A stretch of DNA of 64,000 nucleotides from Humisphaera borealis (GCF_015169395.1 NZ_CP063458.1:5456001-5520000); one strand, 5' to 3'. Positions 17,211-29,711 are shown, counted from the first letter of the stretch. Notes: generated by a model from the letters alone, not told the origin. Program-made: numbers and translations.

Positions 17211-17244
17211 TGGACTCTCGAAATGCGGATCGTGCTGTACGCTG

Positions 17245-19845
17245 CTACGCCTCTACATCAATGGAGTTCGACTCACCGGCGGCGACAGGCGACAGGTTCT
17301 TGAACTCGCGCCATTGGTCCAGGTCGGGATTGCCGACGCGAACGGTGTACGTTCCTTCCTCGAAGACGAACGGCTCGAACTTACCAGCCGCGGGCCGAAG
17401 GGCGTAGACCAACTCACGCGAATTGTCCGTTTCCTTCAGGACCTGGATGACCGGCTGGATGTTCCCCTTCATATTGATCGCCGGCAGCCTGCCGGTCACC
17501 TTGCGGCCGTAGTTCTGCTGAAGCGGAACTTTCACCGGCCAGCCGGGGAACTGAGGGTCTTTGGAAACGTCGGCGTCGAAGGGCCAGCATTCGATCGACG
17601 CCGTGCGGGCGGGCTTGTCGAAGCGAACGATGCCCAGGCCGGAGGCTTTGTCGGCCATGTTCTCGAGGACGGGCGTTCGCGGTTGAACCTTGCCGTTGAC
17701 GTAGGCGATCACCGTGAGCGGGTTCCCGAAGGCGTCGGCGTACTGGCCGGTGAACTCGGCCGAGCCGTCCTTCGCGTTCGCACCGCGTTTGCCGGGCTCC
17801 CACCAGCGCGGGTAGGTGACGTTGACCGCCGGTCCGGCGAACGCGACACCGGCATCGTCGTGCGAATCGATGCCGTACTGAACGACTGCCGGCAGGTGCT
17901 GATCGCCGGCGATGTGCAGGGCGAAGCACTTGCGGATTTCGCGCAGCGCTTCGTTGCGGGGGTTCTGGGGCCAGCCGTTGGCGTCGTAGTCGGCGCGGAG
18001 CACCTCGCGGTTGCCGCCGTGCGTTGTCGCCATCGCGGTGAAGATCGTCTGGGAGATGACGGCCTTGAGGTCGGCGCCGCGAAAGTCCTGGGCCCAGTCG
18101 CGCAGGAACTTCGTCTGGCTTTCACCAAGAAGGCTCAGGCCGGGCAGGTTCGCGACCTTCGGGTCGAAGTTGGGATCGGTCACATGGTCGCCGCGGCCTC
18201 CGGTCGGGGGGACCTTGCCTTCGGGCGCAGACTTGTACATGCGGTCGGCGAGGATCGCGAAACTGATGCGACCGTAGGTCCAGCCGCCGAAGTACTGCGA
18301 AATGCCCTGTTTTGCCGGCGTAGGGTCGGCGGGGTCGGGGTGGTGGGCGGTGTGGGTGCGGTGGACCATGTTGACCCAGCGCGGGTCCATGTCGTAGCCG
18401 CCGGCTTCCTGCGTGCTGACGCGCGGTGCGCCGCCTTCGCCCCAGATGTTGCCCTGGTAGACGTCGTGGTCATCCGGGATGGAGATGCTTGGCCGGTCGC
18501 GGGTCAGCTCGCGCCATGTCCACCCGTGCATCGACCACTTGCGGAGGTAGTCGAGCATCGCCGACTCGACCGGCTTGCGCTGAATGCCGTAGCCGCCATT
18601 CGCCTCGTAAAACTGATCCCCGACGAATGCGATGATGTCGGGGTTGAGCTTGGCCACGTTCGCGGTGTACGCCGCATTGGGGAACGCCGCGTGGCCGTTG
18701 CAGGAGATGTCGGCGACGGTGACGACCGGCTGATCGACGGGGTCTTTTCGGATGGTGCCCTCCCAGACGTGGGGCTCCGTCTTTCCGTCCTTCCATTTCA
18801 GGTCGTAAGCGACACGGTAGGGGATGTCTCTGCTCGCGTCCCACTTTTCGACACGAAACAACGCCAGGCGGGCGTCGGCTTCGATCTTCGAATCTGCGAT
18901 CTTCTCCCACTGGCCGGACTTCCCCTTGATCTCAAGCCGTACCGTCTGGGTGTCGTCAGAACCGATTGCCGGCATCTGGGCCGTCAGTTTCAGCGACCGC
19001 TCGTGCAGGGTGTAGGTCGTCCAGAGGATGGGGCCGAAGGTCTGGTCCGGTCGATTCTGCAGTTTTGGTCCGGTGAGCTTCCAGTCGGCAAACCAGAACG
19101 ATCCGTTGCCGAAGTTGGGTTGATCGGCGTTCGCCTGTTGCTGGCGAGGGCGGGGGCCGGCTGCGCCGAAGTTCGCGACGATCGCCAGATTGCCGGCGAG
19201 CTGCGCGCCGGGCACTGCCTTGCGCGAGACGCTGCCGATTTCACCAGCGGCGGTCGTCACCGACAGCGAGAGGTCATAGGCTCCGCCAGCGGCGGGGACG
19301 ATCTTCAGTCGCAGCTCGATTTCGGTCACGCCGTCGAGTTTGACGGTTCCTGCCTTGGCCTCTCGCAGCGGGCCGATGAACAGGCCGCCTTCCGCCGTAA
19401 GTCCCGCGTTCAGGCCCTGGCCGGCGGCAAAGAGGTTGCTGCGGTAGTCGCCAAGCGCGTGTCGAATGCCGATTCGGAAGCCGACCGATCCCTTCCCCGA
19501 AAGCATGCCGCCCACTCGACCGACACGAACGGACATCGATACTTCGCCTGGGCTATCGGTCAACTGGTGAGTGAGCAGGTGAACGTTACGGTCCGGGGCG
19601 GCGTTGACGCACTCGGCCCGGCCATTGTTGAGGCGCCAATCCTGCTGCGGATTGGCCCACATATCGGCTCCGAGCCAAACGCGATCCGGGGCGCGATGCC
19701 ACTGCGAGGCGAAGTTTTGCGCACCGGTCGCCGCGGCGGGAGAAGCGTCTGCAATGGCGGTAGAAACGTCTGCGCCGCTGAGCCATGTCGCCCCGCCCAC
19801 GACCGCCGAGTCCTTCAAGAGTTTCCGTCGGCTGATCCTCTCCAT
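17245..19845 (-). CDS. Tat-exported PhoD-like phosphatase
   Basis: An 866-residue protein starting MERISRRKLLKDSAVVGG, a twin-arginine signal. The N-terminal ~350 residues are a beta-rich region. The catalytic part has PhoD/metallophosphatase features: VTVADISCNGHAAFPNAAY, IIAFVGDQFYEANGG, SISIPDDHDVYQGNIWG, and late FALHIAGDQHLPAVVQYG. It probably hydrolyses phosphomonoesters or diesters in the periplasm with Fe/Ca-type metals. I chose 19845 because the Tat motif begins there; an in-frame ATG at 19899 would add 18 residues. It is the first gene of an operon with two sulfatases and an HPP protein. Confidence 0.87.
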   Translation of the reverse strand: MERISRRKLLKDSAVVGGATWLSGADVSTAIADASPAAATGAQNFASQWHRAPDRVWLGADMWANPQQDWRLNNGRAECVNAAPDRNVHLLTHQLTDSPGEVSMSVRVGRVGGMLSGKGSVGFRIGIRHALGDYRSNLFAAGQGLNAGLTAEGGLFIGPLREAKAGTVKLDGVTEIELRLKIVPAAGGAYDLSLSVTTAAGEIGSVSRKAVPGAQLAGNLAIVANFGAAGPRPRQQQANADQPNFGNGSFWFADWKLTGPKLQNRPDQTFGPILWTTYTLHERSLKLTAQMPAIGSDDTQTVRLEIKGKSGQWEKIADSKIEADARLALFRVEKWDASRDIPYRVAYDLKWKDGKTEPHVWEGTIRKDPVDQPVVTVADISCNGHAAFPNAAYTANVAKLNPDIIAFVGDQFYEANGGYGIQRKPVESAMLDYLRKWSMHGWTWRELTRDRPSISIPDDHDVYQGNIWGEGGAPRVSTQEAGGYDMDPRWVNMVHRTHTAHHPDPADPTPAKQGISQYFGGWTYGRISFAILADRMYKSAPEGKVPPTGGRGDHVTDPNFDPKVANLPGLSLLGESQTKFLRDWAQDFRGADLKAVISQTIFTAMATTHGGNREVLRADYDANGWPQNPRNEALREIRKCFALHIAGDQHLPAVVQYGIDSHDDAGVAFAGPAVNVTYPRWWEPGKRGANAKDGSAEFTGQYADAFGNPLTVIAYVNGKVQPRTPVLENMADKASGLGIVRFDKPARTASIECWPFDADVSKDPQFPGWPVKVPLQQNYGRKVTGRLPAINMKGNIQPVIQVLKETDNSRELVYALRPAAGKFEPFVFEEGTYTVRVGNPDLDQWREFKNLSPVAAGESNSIDVEA

Positions 19846-19990
19846 GCTCGCTCCCGTCCGCTGTTCGGTCTCAAACCCCATCACATGAGAACTCACCAAT
19901 ACGTCAACCGTTACCTCGCCGAAACCCGAACGTCAGTCGGCATCCAATATTGCGTCCGGCAACCGGCGATCCAGACGGCCGCGGCTTGCA

Positions 19991-20137
19991 TCACCCACCG
20001 TTCTGAATCTTGCGATCAGTGCCGCATTCAGGACAGTGTTCCGGCGTGGCTCGAAGGTCATAGCCACATGACCGGCAGAACCCGGGACCACGACGGCGGT
20101 GCCGATTGCGACGCCATAGGGTCGTCATCGATGCCAT
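19991..20137 (-). CDS. Small zinc-ribbon protein with [19 protein letters not shown] motif
   Basis: A 48-residue frame, too short for routine calling, ends in [19 protein letters not shown] followed by a short tail. This four-cysteine zinc ribbon with a fixed GYDLRAT core is a recurrent C-terminal signature of planctomycete (especially Phycisphaerae) proteins, which strongly argues that the frame is or was translated. A stop lies 16 codons upstream of the ATG at 20137, so the gene is either a genuine micro-protein or the remnant of a longer one. The N-terminus is very basic ([12 protein letters not shown]). Function is unknown. Confidence 0.55.
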   Translation of the reverse strand: MASMTTLWRRNRHRRRGPGFCRSCGYDLRATPEHCPECGTDRKIQNGG

Positions 20138-20330
20138 CGGCTCGGCGGACGCGGCACTGGTCAGGACCCAGCCTCAGTTCGCAGGTCTAAAGTGCGACAC
20201 ACATTCACCGTCCGTCACATGACGCCGATCTCATGCACTTTACTGATTTGCGACCTCGTTCCCATTCCCCATAATCGCATCCTGCCGGTTGCGCGTGGTG
20301 CCCGGACCTTGTTCACCTTCGGACTCTCGA

Positions 20331-21113
20331 ATGACGCTATTGGCCTGTTCTCAAATGCTCGCCACGACCGCACTGGATGTCATGGCGGCGCTTCAGATCA
20401 ATGCCGGCCAGGGCGTCGCGCTCGCAGCACGCATCATCAACGCGGACAAGGTCGAAGACTGGGTCGCCTATGGCGGGCCGTGGATGGTCTTCGGGCTGTT
20501 GTTTCTTTGCGGCCTCGGATTCCCGCTGCCGGAAGAGATCCCCATCATGGCGGCCGGTTATTTCATCGGCACCGGTCGCATGGGATGGGCGCTCACCTGC
20601 GTGCTCGCGTGGTGTGGCATCATCGCCGGCGACTGCATTCTGTACTGGTTCGGGCGGCGCTACGGGCTGAACATCACCCGCATCAAGCTTGTCGGCAAGC
20701 ATTTCACCAAGGAACGCATTCTCAAGGCCGAACACCTCTTCGAGCGCTGGGGTGTCTGGGTGGTCGCGATCGGCAGGTTGATTTCCGGCGTTCGCGGTGT
20801 CATGTGCGTTGCCGCGGGGGCGATCAAGTACAATTTCGTCAAGTTCCTTATCGTTGACGGTCTGGCCGCGCTCGTCAGCGGCGGCATTTTCATCTTCCTC
20901 GGCTGGTGGCTCGGAAAGACCCTCGGCGACTTCGACAAGGCCGTCGCGAAGGTCGAGCCGTATGTCGAGTTGTTCGTGACGCTTGCAACCGTCGGTCTCC
21001 TGGGATTCATCCTGTATCTCTACATCCGGCACCGTCGCAAGAAAGGCGTCACCGACGTCGCGCTGACCAAGGCAGTGGAGTTTGCCGACAAGCATCCCGG
21101 CAAAGGGGTCTGA
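20331..21113 (+). CDS. DedA family membrane protein
   Basis: A roughly 260-residue membrane protein of the DedA (SNARE-associated/VTT) family. The hallmark FLCGLGFPLPEEIPIMAAGYF (near 60-80) corresponds to the re-entrant E-x-x-P region. The family-typical FGRRYG follows, and the basic GRLISGVRGVMCVAAG segment matches the conserved [FY]-x-R-x3-G-x-R. DedA proteins are implicated in membrane lipid scrambling and proton-dependent homeostasis. I took the ATG at 20331; a TTG at 20289 would add 14 residues without similarity. It is monocistronic. Confidence 0.92.
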   Translation: MTLLACSQMLATTALDVMAALQINAGQGVALAARIINADKVEDWVAYGGPWMVFGLLFLCGLGFPLPEEIPIMAAGYFIGTGRMGWALTCVLAWCGIIAGDCILYWFGRRYGLNITRIKLVGKHFTKERILKAEHLFERWGVWVVAIGRLISGVRGVMCVAAGAIKYNFVKFLIVDGLAALVSGGIFIFLGWWLGKTLGDFDKAVAKVEPYVELFVTLATVGLLGFILYLYIRHRRKKGVTDVALTKAVEFADKHPGKGV

Positions 21114-21316
21114 CCTCCGACCGACTTCCCAGGTTTGAGTTCATCGACACGTGCACTCACCTGGTGCATTTTCCCTATCTTTACACAATCTTCTTTCGGT
21201 GGAGTGAGCGGGGGTGATAGCATGGCGGGCACGGGCGAGCAGTTCGGCAGCTGAGCGGTTTGCTGTCCCCTCATTTCACGCTTGTGTCATTGGTTTGCAG
21301 CATTTCGGAAACGATC

Positions 21317-23605
21317 ATGATTCCATTCGCTTCCACACGCGTTGAGGCGCTTCTAATCACGGCTGTGATCGAGTCGCTGGAAACCCGCCGCCTGTACAGC
21401 ACCTACGACATCGTCGGCGTCCAGGCGGCGTCGATGGATCAGCCTCAGGTTCACGCGATTTTCCGAAACTCTGCCACGGGAAATCCGCTGGGCGGAACAG
21501 GCCCGAACGATGGAACAGCCGTCAAGGGATTTCTCGACACCGGTGCCAGCGGCATTCTGCTCTCCCAGGAGACGGCCGACGGACTGGGTATCGGCCACGC
21601 CACGGTGAACGGGCAGCCGGTAACCTTCGCCGACATCGGTGTCGCCGGCAGCGAAGAGTTTGATGTTTCCACCGTGTTGTATGGGGCGGCGGCACCAGTG
21701 CGTTCGTTGTTCGACGGCGACCTTCCCGTGTCGGAATTTGATCAGCCTTTCGGTCCGATCCGGGCCCAGATCAATCGAAGTCCCGCCGACTTCCTGACCG
21801 GCCCGCTGGACATCATCGGCATGCCGGCAATGCAGGGGAAAGTGGTCGTGATGGACCCGACGCCCCTCAACCAGACGGACATCAGCCTGCTCGACGGCAT
21901 GCGGACGTTTCTCTACTCGCCGGGCACGCCTTACAGCGCGGCGACCAAAGCGACCGATCCGGGCATTCCGTCGGTGAACCGCCACGTGAAGATGAGCTAC
22001 GGAAGCTTCGGCCGCTTCACGCAGGTCACGCCGGCGGGCGCACCCGGCCCGACCATCTCCAACAATCCGTTCATCGGGCCGAATCCCACACGGGCGGCCG
22101 GCGTCGTCGACACGACCCCCGCCGTTCAGTTGACCGAGGGAACCAGGTCTGCCTCCGGAAGCTTCCTGCTCGATACGGGCGCGGCGGCTTCGTTTGTATC
22201 GCAGGGAATCGCGAGCAAGCTCGGCGTTCACTACGCGCCGGGCACATACGGCTCCGATACGCCCCGATTGCTCGATGCGAATAACAATCCCGTCGCGAAT
22301 CAGTTTACGATTCCGATTGGCGGAATCGGCGGTACGGTAAACGCCGCCGGCTTCTTCGCCGATTCGTTGACACTGCCGACGATCGAGGGCGAGGGAATCC
22401 GGTTCGTCAACGCACCGCTGCTGGTGCTCGACGTCACCGTGGCAGACCCCGTCACGGGTCAGACGTTGACGCTCGACGGCGATTTCGGGATGAACTTCCT
22501 GGTCGCGAGCTTTGCGGTGGACGGGACGACGCTGGGCGCGAGTTCGGCCGGCGCCTTCGACTGGATCACCTTTGATCAGCCCAACGGCGTGCTCGGATTG
22601 AACATCCCCGGCGCGGGGCCGGTGAGCCCACCGCCGGTGCCTCCGCCGCCGCCAGTGACCGCGACCATCACCGGTACGCTTTACGAAGACCTCAACGCCA
22701 ACAAATCGCGCGACGCCAATGAACCGGCGTTGTCGGGCCGCACGGTGTATCTGGATGTCGATGGCAGCGGCACGCTCACCGCCGCCGACAAGACAACCAC
22801 AACAGCCGCCGGCGGTTCCTACAGCTTTACCGGGCTCGCCGCCGGTGCCACGTACCGCGTTAAGCAGGTGATTCCGAGCGGGTGGAAACTGGGCGGCCCC
22901 GCAACAAACCTCTACACCGTCACGCCCACTGCAGGGCAGACGGTCGCCGGCCGTGACTTCGGCTCCTTCCGAACCGCGACGATCAAGGGAAGCCTGTTCA
23001 ACGACGCCAATGGCAATGGTGTTCGCGAATCAACCGAAGTCGCGCTATCCGGCTGGACGGCGTGGATTGATCTCAACGGCAACGGCGTGCGAGACACGAC
23101 GATCGATCGATCTGCCACCACCGATGCCGCCGGCAATTACAGCTTCACCGGACTGGATCCTGCGACATACACCGTTCGCCTGGTTGTCAAAACCGGATGG
23201 CGGCAGACGCCAACCGCTGGAAAGACGCTCGCCGGCACGGTCGTCAGTGGACAGGCACTCACTCTGACCGCGTTCAGTGTCACTCAGCGCGGCGCCGCCA
23301 GCGGCTTTGTGTTCAACGACCTCAATCGCAACGGCATCAAGGACGCAGGCGAAGTCGGCCTGGCCAACTGGCGCGTCTACAACGACACGAACCGCAACGG
23401 CGTCTGGAACACCGGGGAAAAGTACGTCCTAACATCGAGCACGGGTGCCTGGAGCATGACCGATCTGCTGGCAGGCACTGCGTACCAGATTCGCGTGACC
23501 CAGCAAACCGATTGGGTGCGGACGTCACCGACGGTCGGCTACTACAGCATTACGCCGACGGCTGGGTCGTCGGTCACCGGGAAGAATTTCGGCCAGCGAA
23601 AGTGA
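21317..23605 (+). CDS. Secreted double-DTG aspartic protease-like protein with three SdrD-like domains
   Basis: A 762-residue surface or secreted protein. The N-terminus carries the planctomycete LExRxLxS leader (VIESLETRRLYS). Two retropepsin-like aspartic motifs follow, FLDTGASGILLS (DTG at 74-76) and FLLDTGAAASFVS (DTG at 286-288). The chain therefore has both catalytic aspartates of a bilobed pepsin-type enzyme, although the surroundings look retropepsin-like. A proline-rich hinge precedes three SdrD/Cna-B-like modules (about 449-550, 554-655 and 660-762), each with an F-x-D-x-N-x-NG-x-x-D calcium-binding pattern. The ATG at 21317 has GGAA six bases upstream. The likely role is a cell-surface protease or adhesin; catalysis is inferred. 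Confidence 0.8.
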   Translation: MIPFASTRVEALLITAVIESLETRRLYSTYDIVGVQAASMDQPQVHAIFRNSATGNPLGGTGPNDGTAVKGFLDTGASGILLSQETADGLGIGHATVNGQPVTFADIGVAGSEEFDVSTVLYGAAAPVRSLFDGDLPVSEFDQPFGPIRAQINRSPADFLTGPLDIIGMPAMQGKVVVMDPTPLNQTDISLLDGMRTFLYSPGTPYSAATKATDPGIPSVNRHVKMSYGSFGRFTQVTPAGAPGPTISNNPFIGPNPTRAAGVVDTTPAVQLTEGTRSASGSFLLDTGAAASFVSQGIASKLGVHYAPGTYGSDTPRLLDANNNPVANQFTIPIGGIGGTVNAAGFFADSLTLPTIEGEGIRFVNAPLLVLDVTVADPVTGQTLTLDGDFGMNFLVASFAVDGTTLGASSAGAFDWITFDQPNGVLGLNIPGAGPVSPPPVPPPPPVTATITGTLYEDLNANKSRDANEPALSGRTVYLDVDGSGTLTAADKTTTTAAGGSYSFTGLAAGATYRVKQVIPSGWKLGGPATNLYTVTPTAGQTVAGRDFGSFRTATIKGSLFNDANGNGVRESTEVALSGWTAWIDLNGNGVRDTTIDRSATTDAAGNYSFTGLDPATYTVRLVVKTGWRQTPTAGKTLAGTVVSGQALTLTAFSVTQRGAASGFVFNDLNRNGIKDAGEVGLANWRVYNDTNRNGVWNTGEKYVLTSSTGAWSMTDLLAGTAYQIRVTQQTDWVRTSPTVGYYSITPTAGSSVTGKNFGQRK

Positions 23606-23644
23606 ACCGCACTCTTTTTGATGCTCGCGCCGAATGATGAGCTG

Positions 23645-23692
23645 GCAAACATAAACGCCCACGGACGATCGTCCGTGGGCGTTTATGTTTGC
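23645..23692. terminator. 48-bp perfect palindrome, bidirectional terminator
   Basis: The sequence from 23645 to 23692 is an exact palindrome centred on GATC, with AAACATAAACG at one end and CGTTTATGTTT at the other. It lies between the convergent aspartic protease (plus) and hppA (minus) genes. As RNA it forms a 22-24 bp hairpin ending in a U-rich stretch on either strand, so it should stop transcription from both sides. Confidence 0.85.
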
Positions 23693-23716
23693 GTCGGCTT
23701 GTTACGAGCAAATCCG

Positions 23717-26248
<2,532 letters not shown>

Positions 26249-26474
26249 ATTTACGTTTCCTCAAGCTTCCCAAATCCGCCGCTAAGTCGAGTCGATAGCG
26301 ATCCGAATGTTACTTAGGGCACCACCGATCAGCAATTCAGGCAATATCCCGGAACAACCCTCGATCGTGCTCCAGCAGATGCATCGCGCCGAAAAACCCT
26401 CACCGCCTCTCCGGATTATCGGCTATAACGGGCGTGGTGCGACGGTATCGGAGGACCATTTCCTGGGAGCGGCA

Positions 26475-27050
26475 ATGAAACCTGTATTCCTTATGGCGGC
26501 GGTTGCCTCGCTGGTATTGAACGCGGTCGCAGTGTCGGTCCTGCCGGCAGCCGATAAACCGCGCCTCCCCGTCGCTCGCACCGACGACAAACCGGCCGAG
26601 GGAAAGGTGCGGCTTGGCGGAGCGATTGACTTCACCCCGCCTGAAGGCTGGATTGTCGCCAAGCAGGCGACCACACCTACGCGCGCCGCCTACGTCAGCG
26701 CGGACAAGCAGGCGATGATGTCCGTGGAGGTCTTGCCGGCGTCCATGAAGATCGAGCCCGACCTCGCGGCGGCGATGACCAAGAAAATGCGCCAGAATCG
26801 GCAGGCGAACGCGCAGAAATTCGTCACCGAGCCCACAGTCGAGAAGGACGACAACTTCGTCATCCGCATCCGCGAGCGGTATCAGATCAAGACCCAGGTC
26901 GCCGACCAGCTGCACCTTTATCGGGCGGTCGGACCTCGGTTTCTGCTGGTGACGATCAACTCGCTTGCCGGCGAGGACAACGTCAAGGCCCACCACGATG
27001 CAGGCGTTTCGACGAGCATGTCGGCCCAGTTCGTCAATGCCGGCAAATGA
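26475..27050 (+). CDS. Exported protein of unknown function
   Basis: A 191-residue protein with a clear signal peptide (FLMAAVASLVLNAVAVSVLPA). GGGAG lies five bases before the ATG at 26475, which is why I rejected the upstream in-frame ATG at 26307. The mature part has the pattern IDFTPPEGWIVAKQ, then YVSADKQAMMSVEVLP and HLYRAVGPRFLLVTINSLA. This resembles small periplasmic proteins that start with a P-x-x-W segment, but I cannot assign a family. It is monocistronic. Confidence 0.75.
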   Translation: MKPVFLMAAVASLVLNAVAVSVLPAADKPRLPVARTDDKPAEGKVRLGGAIDFTPPEGWIVAKQATTPTRAAYVSADKQAMMSVEVLPASMKIEPDLAAAMTKKMRQNRQANAQKFVTEPTVEKDDNFVIRIRERYQIKTQVADQLHLYRAVGPRFLLVTINSLAGEDNVKAHHDAGVSTSMSAQFVNAGK

Positions 27051-27236
27051 GCCGCCGACCAATCAAGAAGTAAGCCTGCAACCGCAAAAGTCCGGTAACT
27101 TGATCAACTTCTTGCCCCTCGCTTTCCCGAATCGTAACTCCTTTCGAGCCGAAACGAATTGCCTGCGGTGACCGTCAAAGTGTGGGACGGGCAGGAGAAG
27201 GTTCGTGGTTCGGCCGGGAAGTTGTGGGAGCGTGTG

Positions 27237-27911
27237 ATGGTGAGCAAAGATTCGAACGCCACTTGTGGCGTCGGCTGCGTCGTCGAAATGCTGGAAGACC
27301 GCCAGCTTCTCTCGGCGGCGACAGTCCTGGCGTCTCTGCGTCCTCTGGCGCGCTGGCCGGCACATGTCCGATCCGAACCGGCGATTCACGTCCCGGTGGA
27401 AGTGGGCCAGTCAGTCAAGGCGGCCAAGGCTGCCGCGAAGGCCGCGGCAAAGCAGGCCAAACTCGACAAGCAGGCCAACAAGAATCAGCCGACCGAGCCT
27501 GTCACGCCCGCTGTAGAGCCCGGCCCGACGGTCGAATTGACACCCAAGGAAAAGAAGGCGATCGATGAGGCCAACAAGCCCGCCGTCGAACTCCTTGGCA
27601 CCTGGTCCGGCACATTCACCCGGAACCAGGATCATGCGGTGGTCAACGGCTCGGTCACCTTCAAGACTCAAAAGAAGGACATCGCGACCGGAACGTTCGA
27701 TGTCTCGGCGATCGCCGGGCAATCCGTGATGTCCACAGTCAACGTCGGTAAGAATCGCGCATTCATTGCGATGCTGATGCTCAACGGCGGCGGGCAGGTT
27801 TCGATCGCCGGCGCGGTGACGCAGGACGAGAACTCCATCATCGGGCGATGGAGCGTGCAGACAAAAACCGGCTGGACGACCGGCATCTTCGAACTGAAAC
27901 GCAACCCCTGA
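27237..27911 (+). CDS. Exported protein with LEDRQLLS leader
   Basis: A 224-residue protein. Near the start is VVEMLEDRQLLSA, the LExRxLLS leader found on many planctomycete extracellular proteins. An Ala/Lys-rich, probably helical or coiled region (AAKAAAKAAAKQAKLDKQA) follows, then a Pro/Thr linker and a C-terminal beta-rich domain (LLGTWSGTFTRN; VNGSVTFKTQKKD; SIIGRWSVQTKTGWTTGIFEL). The C-terminal domain looks like a small lipocalin/avidin-type barrel, but I cannot prove it. GGGAG lies six bases before the ATG. It is convergent with the antiporter gene. Confidence 0.75.
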   Translation: MVSKDSNATCGVGCVVEMLEDRQLLSAATVLASLRPLARWPAHVRSEPAIHVPVEVGQSVKAAKAAAKAAAKQAKLDKQANKNQPTEPVTPAVEPGPTVELTPKEKKAIDEANKPAVELLGTWSGTFTRNQDHAVVNGSVTFKTQKKDIATGTFDVSAIAGQSVMSTVNVGKNRAFIAMLMLNGGGQVSIAGAVTQDENSIIGRWSVQTKTGWTTGIFELKRNP

Positions 27912-27956
27912 TCAACGAGGAGCCCGCCGCGCCGGTGGACGAAACCGGCCGGCTCG

Positions 27957-29552
27957 TCACTGCTCGGTCTCCAGGCTCGCTTCCTGCAGGTCCAGTTCCA
28001 TTTGCAGTTTTCGCAGCACGTCATCCCCGATCTCGCCGGTGTCGCGGAGCTTCAGCAGCATCTCCCGCTCCGCGCCCAGGGCGGCACGCAGCACATCGTC
28101 GGTGGTTTTACAGTTGGCGGCGGCGTCGTCGATGATGATGCCCCGGCGCCTCGGGCCGTAATAGTTCAGCCGCTGTTCGTACGGCTGTCGAACCCGGTCA
28201 ATCATGGGCACCGCGCTCTCATCAAGAATCGCCATCACCTGCAACCTGCTCAGCGCTGCGTTGGCCAATTGAAGACGCGCGACCTCTTCCTCCCGTTCTT
28301 CGATATCGTCGGCGCCGATCCTGAGCGCCTTGATGACAAGCGGCAGAGTCAGCCCCTGGCCGACCAGCGTCATCAGGATGACCCCGAATGTGATGAAGAT
28401 AATCAGGTCGCGCGACGGAAAGTCGGCTCCCGAGGGGATCGCCAGTGGAAGGGCCAAAGCCGCGGCCAGCGACACAATGCCGCGCAGCCCGACCCACGAG
28501 ACGAGGAAGACCTGACGCGGATCGGGCCAGGGTTCCCGCCGGCGGATGGAGGGGATCAGCCTTGGCAGATATGCCGCGGGGAACACCCACAGGATGCGCA
28601 CGAGGATCGCGGTCGATCCAATCACCAGCACGTTTCCGGTCAGCGAACCCCAGGATTGCATCTCGAGCCGCTCGATCACGGCCGGAAGCTGCAATCCGAT
28701 CAGGATGAAGATCAGCCCGTTCAGCAGGAAGACCAGCGTGTCCCAGACGGCATAGAGCCTGAGCCGTCCGTGGCTGGTGGCGATCTGCGGCACCTTTCGG
28801 CCGACGAAAACCCCCGCGGTAACCACTGACAAGACGCCCGACAGGTGCAGCCACTCCGCGGGGAGAAATGCAATGTACGGGATCAGCAGAGCCACGAACC
28901 CTTCCACCGACGGGTCGTGAATCCGCGGGCGAATCCAGACCATGATTTTCCCGACGGCGTACCCCACGGCGATGCCGCCGGTCGCGGCAATGACGAACTT
29001 CATTCCCGCATCGCCCAGCGAGAATACGCCGCCAGCGACAGCGGCAATCGCCACGCGATAGGCGATCAGGGCGCTGGCGTCATTGACCAGCGATTCCCCT
29101 TCGAGGATGGTCACGATCCGCTTGGGCACCCGCAGCCGCTGGGTGATTGCGGTGGCCGCGACGGCATCGGGAGGGCTGATGATCGCCCCGAGAACGAACG
29201 CCGGCCCCCAGCCGATGCCGATCGCGTAGTGCGCAACGAACGCAATCGCGATCATCGTGAACAGCACCAGCCCGACCGCCAGCATCGAAATCGCGCGCAG
29301 GTTGCTTCGGAAGTCCCGCCAACTGGTCATCAGGCCGGCGTGGTAAAGCAATGGCGGAAGGAAAATCAGGAACACCACTTCCGGGTTCAGCTCCACCGGA
29401 CGGAAGTGACCGTGCGACAGCCGGGAAAGCTGACTGATTCCCAAGCCCGCCAGCGTGAGAAAAATGGGGTAAGGCACCCGGACGCGCGAGGCAAGCCAGG
29501 CGAGGGCGGCGGTGGCAACGAGTAGAATAATGATCAGTTCAACCGTGGTCAT
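27957..29552 (-). CDS. Na+/H+ antiporter, CPA1 family
   Basis: A 531-residue CPA1-type antiporter with about twelve membrane segments, close to the YjcE/NhaP branch. Conserved sites are [21 protein letters not shown] (ion-binding Asp), [14 protein letters not shown] and [19 protein letters not shown] hydrophilic C-terminal ~120 residues with charged helices ([20 protein letters not shown]) matches the cytosolic regulatory tail of this branch. It should exchange Na+ or K+ for H+ for pH and salt homeostasis. Monocistronic. Confidence 0.93.
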   Translation of the reverse strand: MTTVELIIILLVATAALAWLASRVRVPYPIFLTLAGLGISQLSRLSHGHFRPVELNPEVVFLIFLPPLLYHAGLMTSWRDFRSNLRAISMLAVGLVLFTMIAIAFVAHYAIGIGWGPAFVLGAIISPPDAVAATAITQRLRVPKRIVTILEGESLVNDASALIAYRVAIAAVAGGVFSLGDAGMKFVIAATGGIAVGYAVGKIMVWIRPRIHDPSVEGFVALLIPYIAFLPAEWLHLSGVLSVVTAGVFVGRKVPQIATSHGRLRLYAVWDTLVFLLNGLIFILIGLQLPAVIERLEMQSWGSLTGNVLVIGSTAILVRILWVFPAAYLPRLIPSIRRREPWPDPRQVFLVSWVGLRGIVSLAAALALPLAIPSGADFPSRDLIIFITFGVILMTLVGQGLTLPLVIKALRIGADDIEEREEEVARLQLANAALSRLQVMAILDESAVPMIDRVRQPYEQRLNYYGPRRRGIIIDDAAANCKTTDDVLRAALGAEREMLLKLRDTGEIGDDVLRKLQMELDLQEASLETEQ

Positions 29553-29711
29553 AGTGCAGCCGTCTGCAACGGCGGGGCGATTGTAGAGTTCGGCCCGCCC
29601 GACGCGAGTGGCCGCTACTGCCAGATGTTAAAGGTTCGCTTGCTTCGCCGATCGGCGGGCGCCACCGTGCCTATCATCCCGCAAACCAACCTCATCCAAG
29701 GAGCTCAGATC

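Noticed and set aside
17104-20190. 1028-codon open frame on the plus strand opposite the PhoD gene
   Set aside because: It is an antisense shadow in GC-rich DNA: composition is Arg/Gly/Val-biased, it has no domain, and the opposite strand carries clear PhoD motifs.
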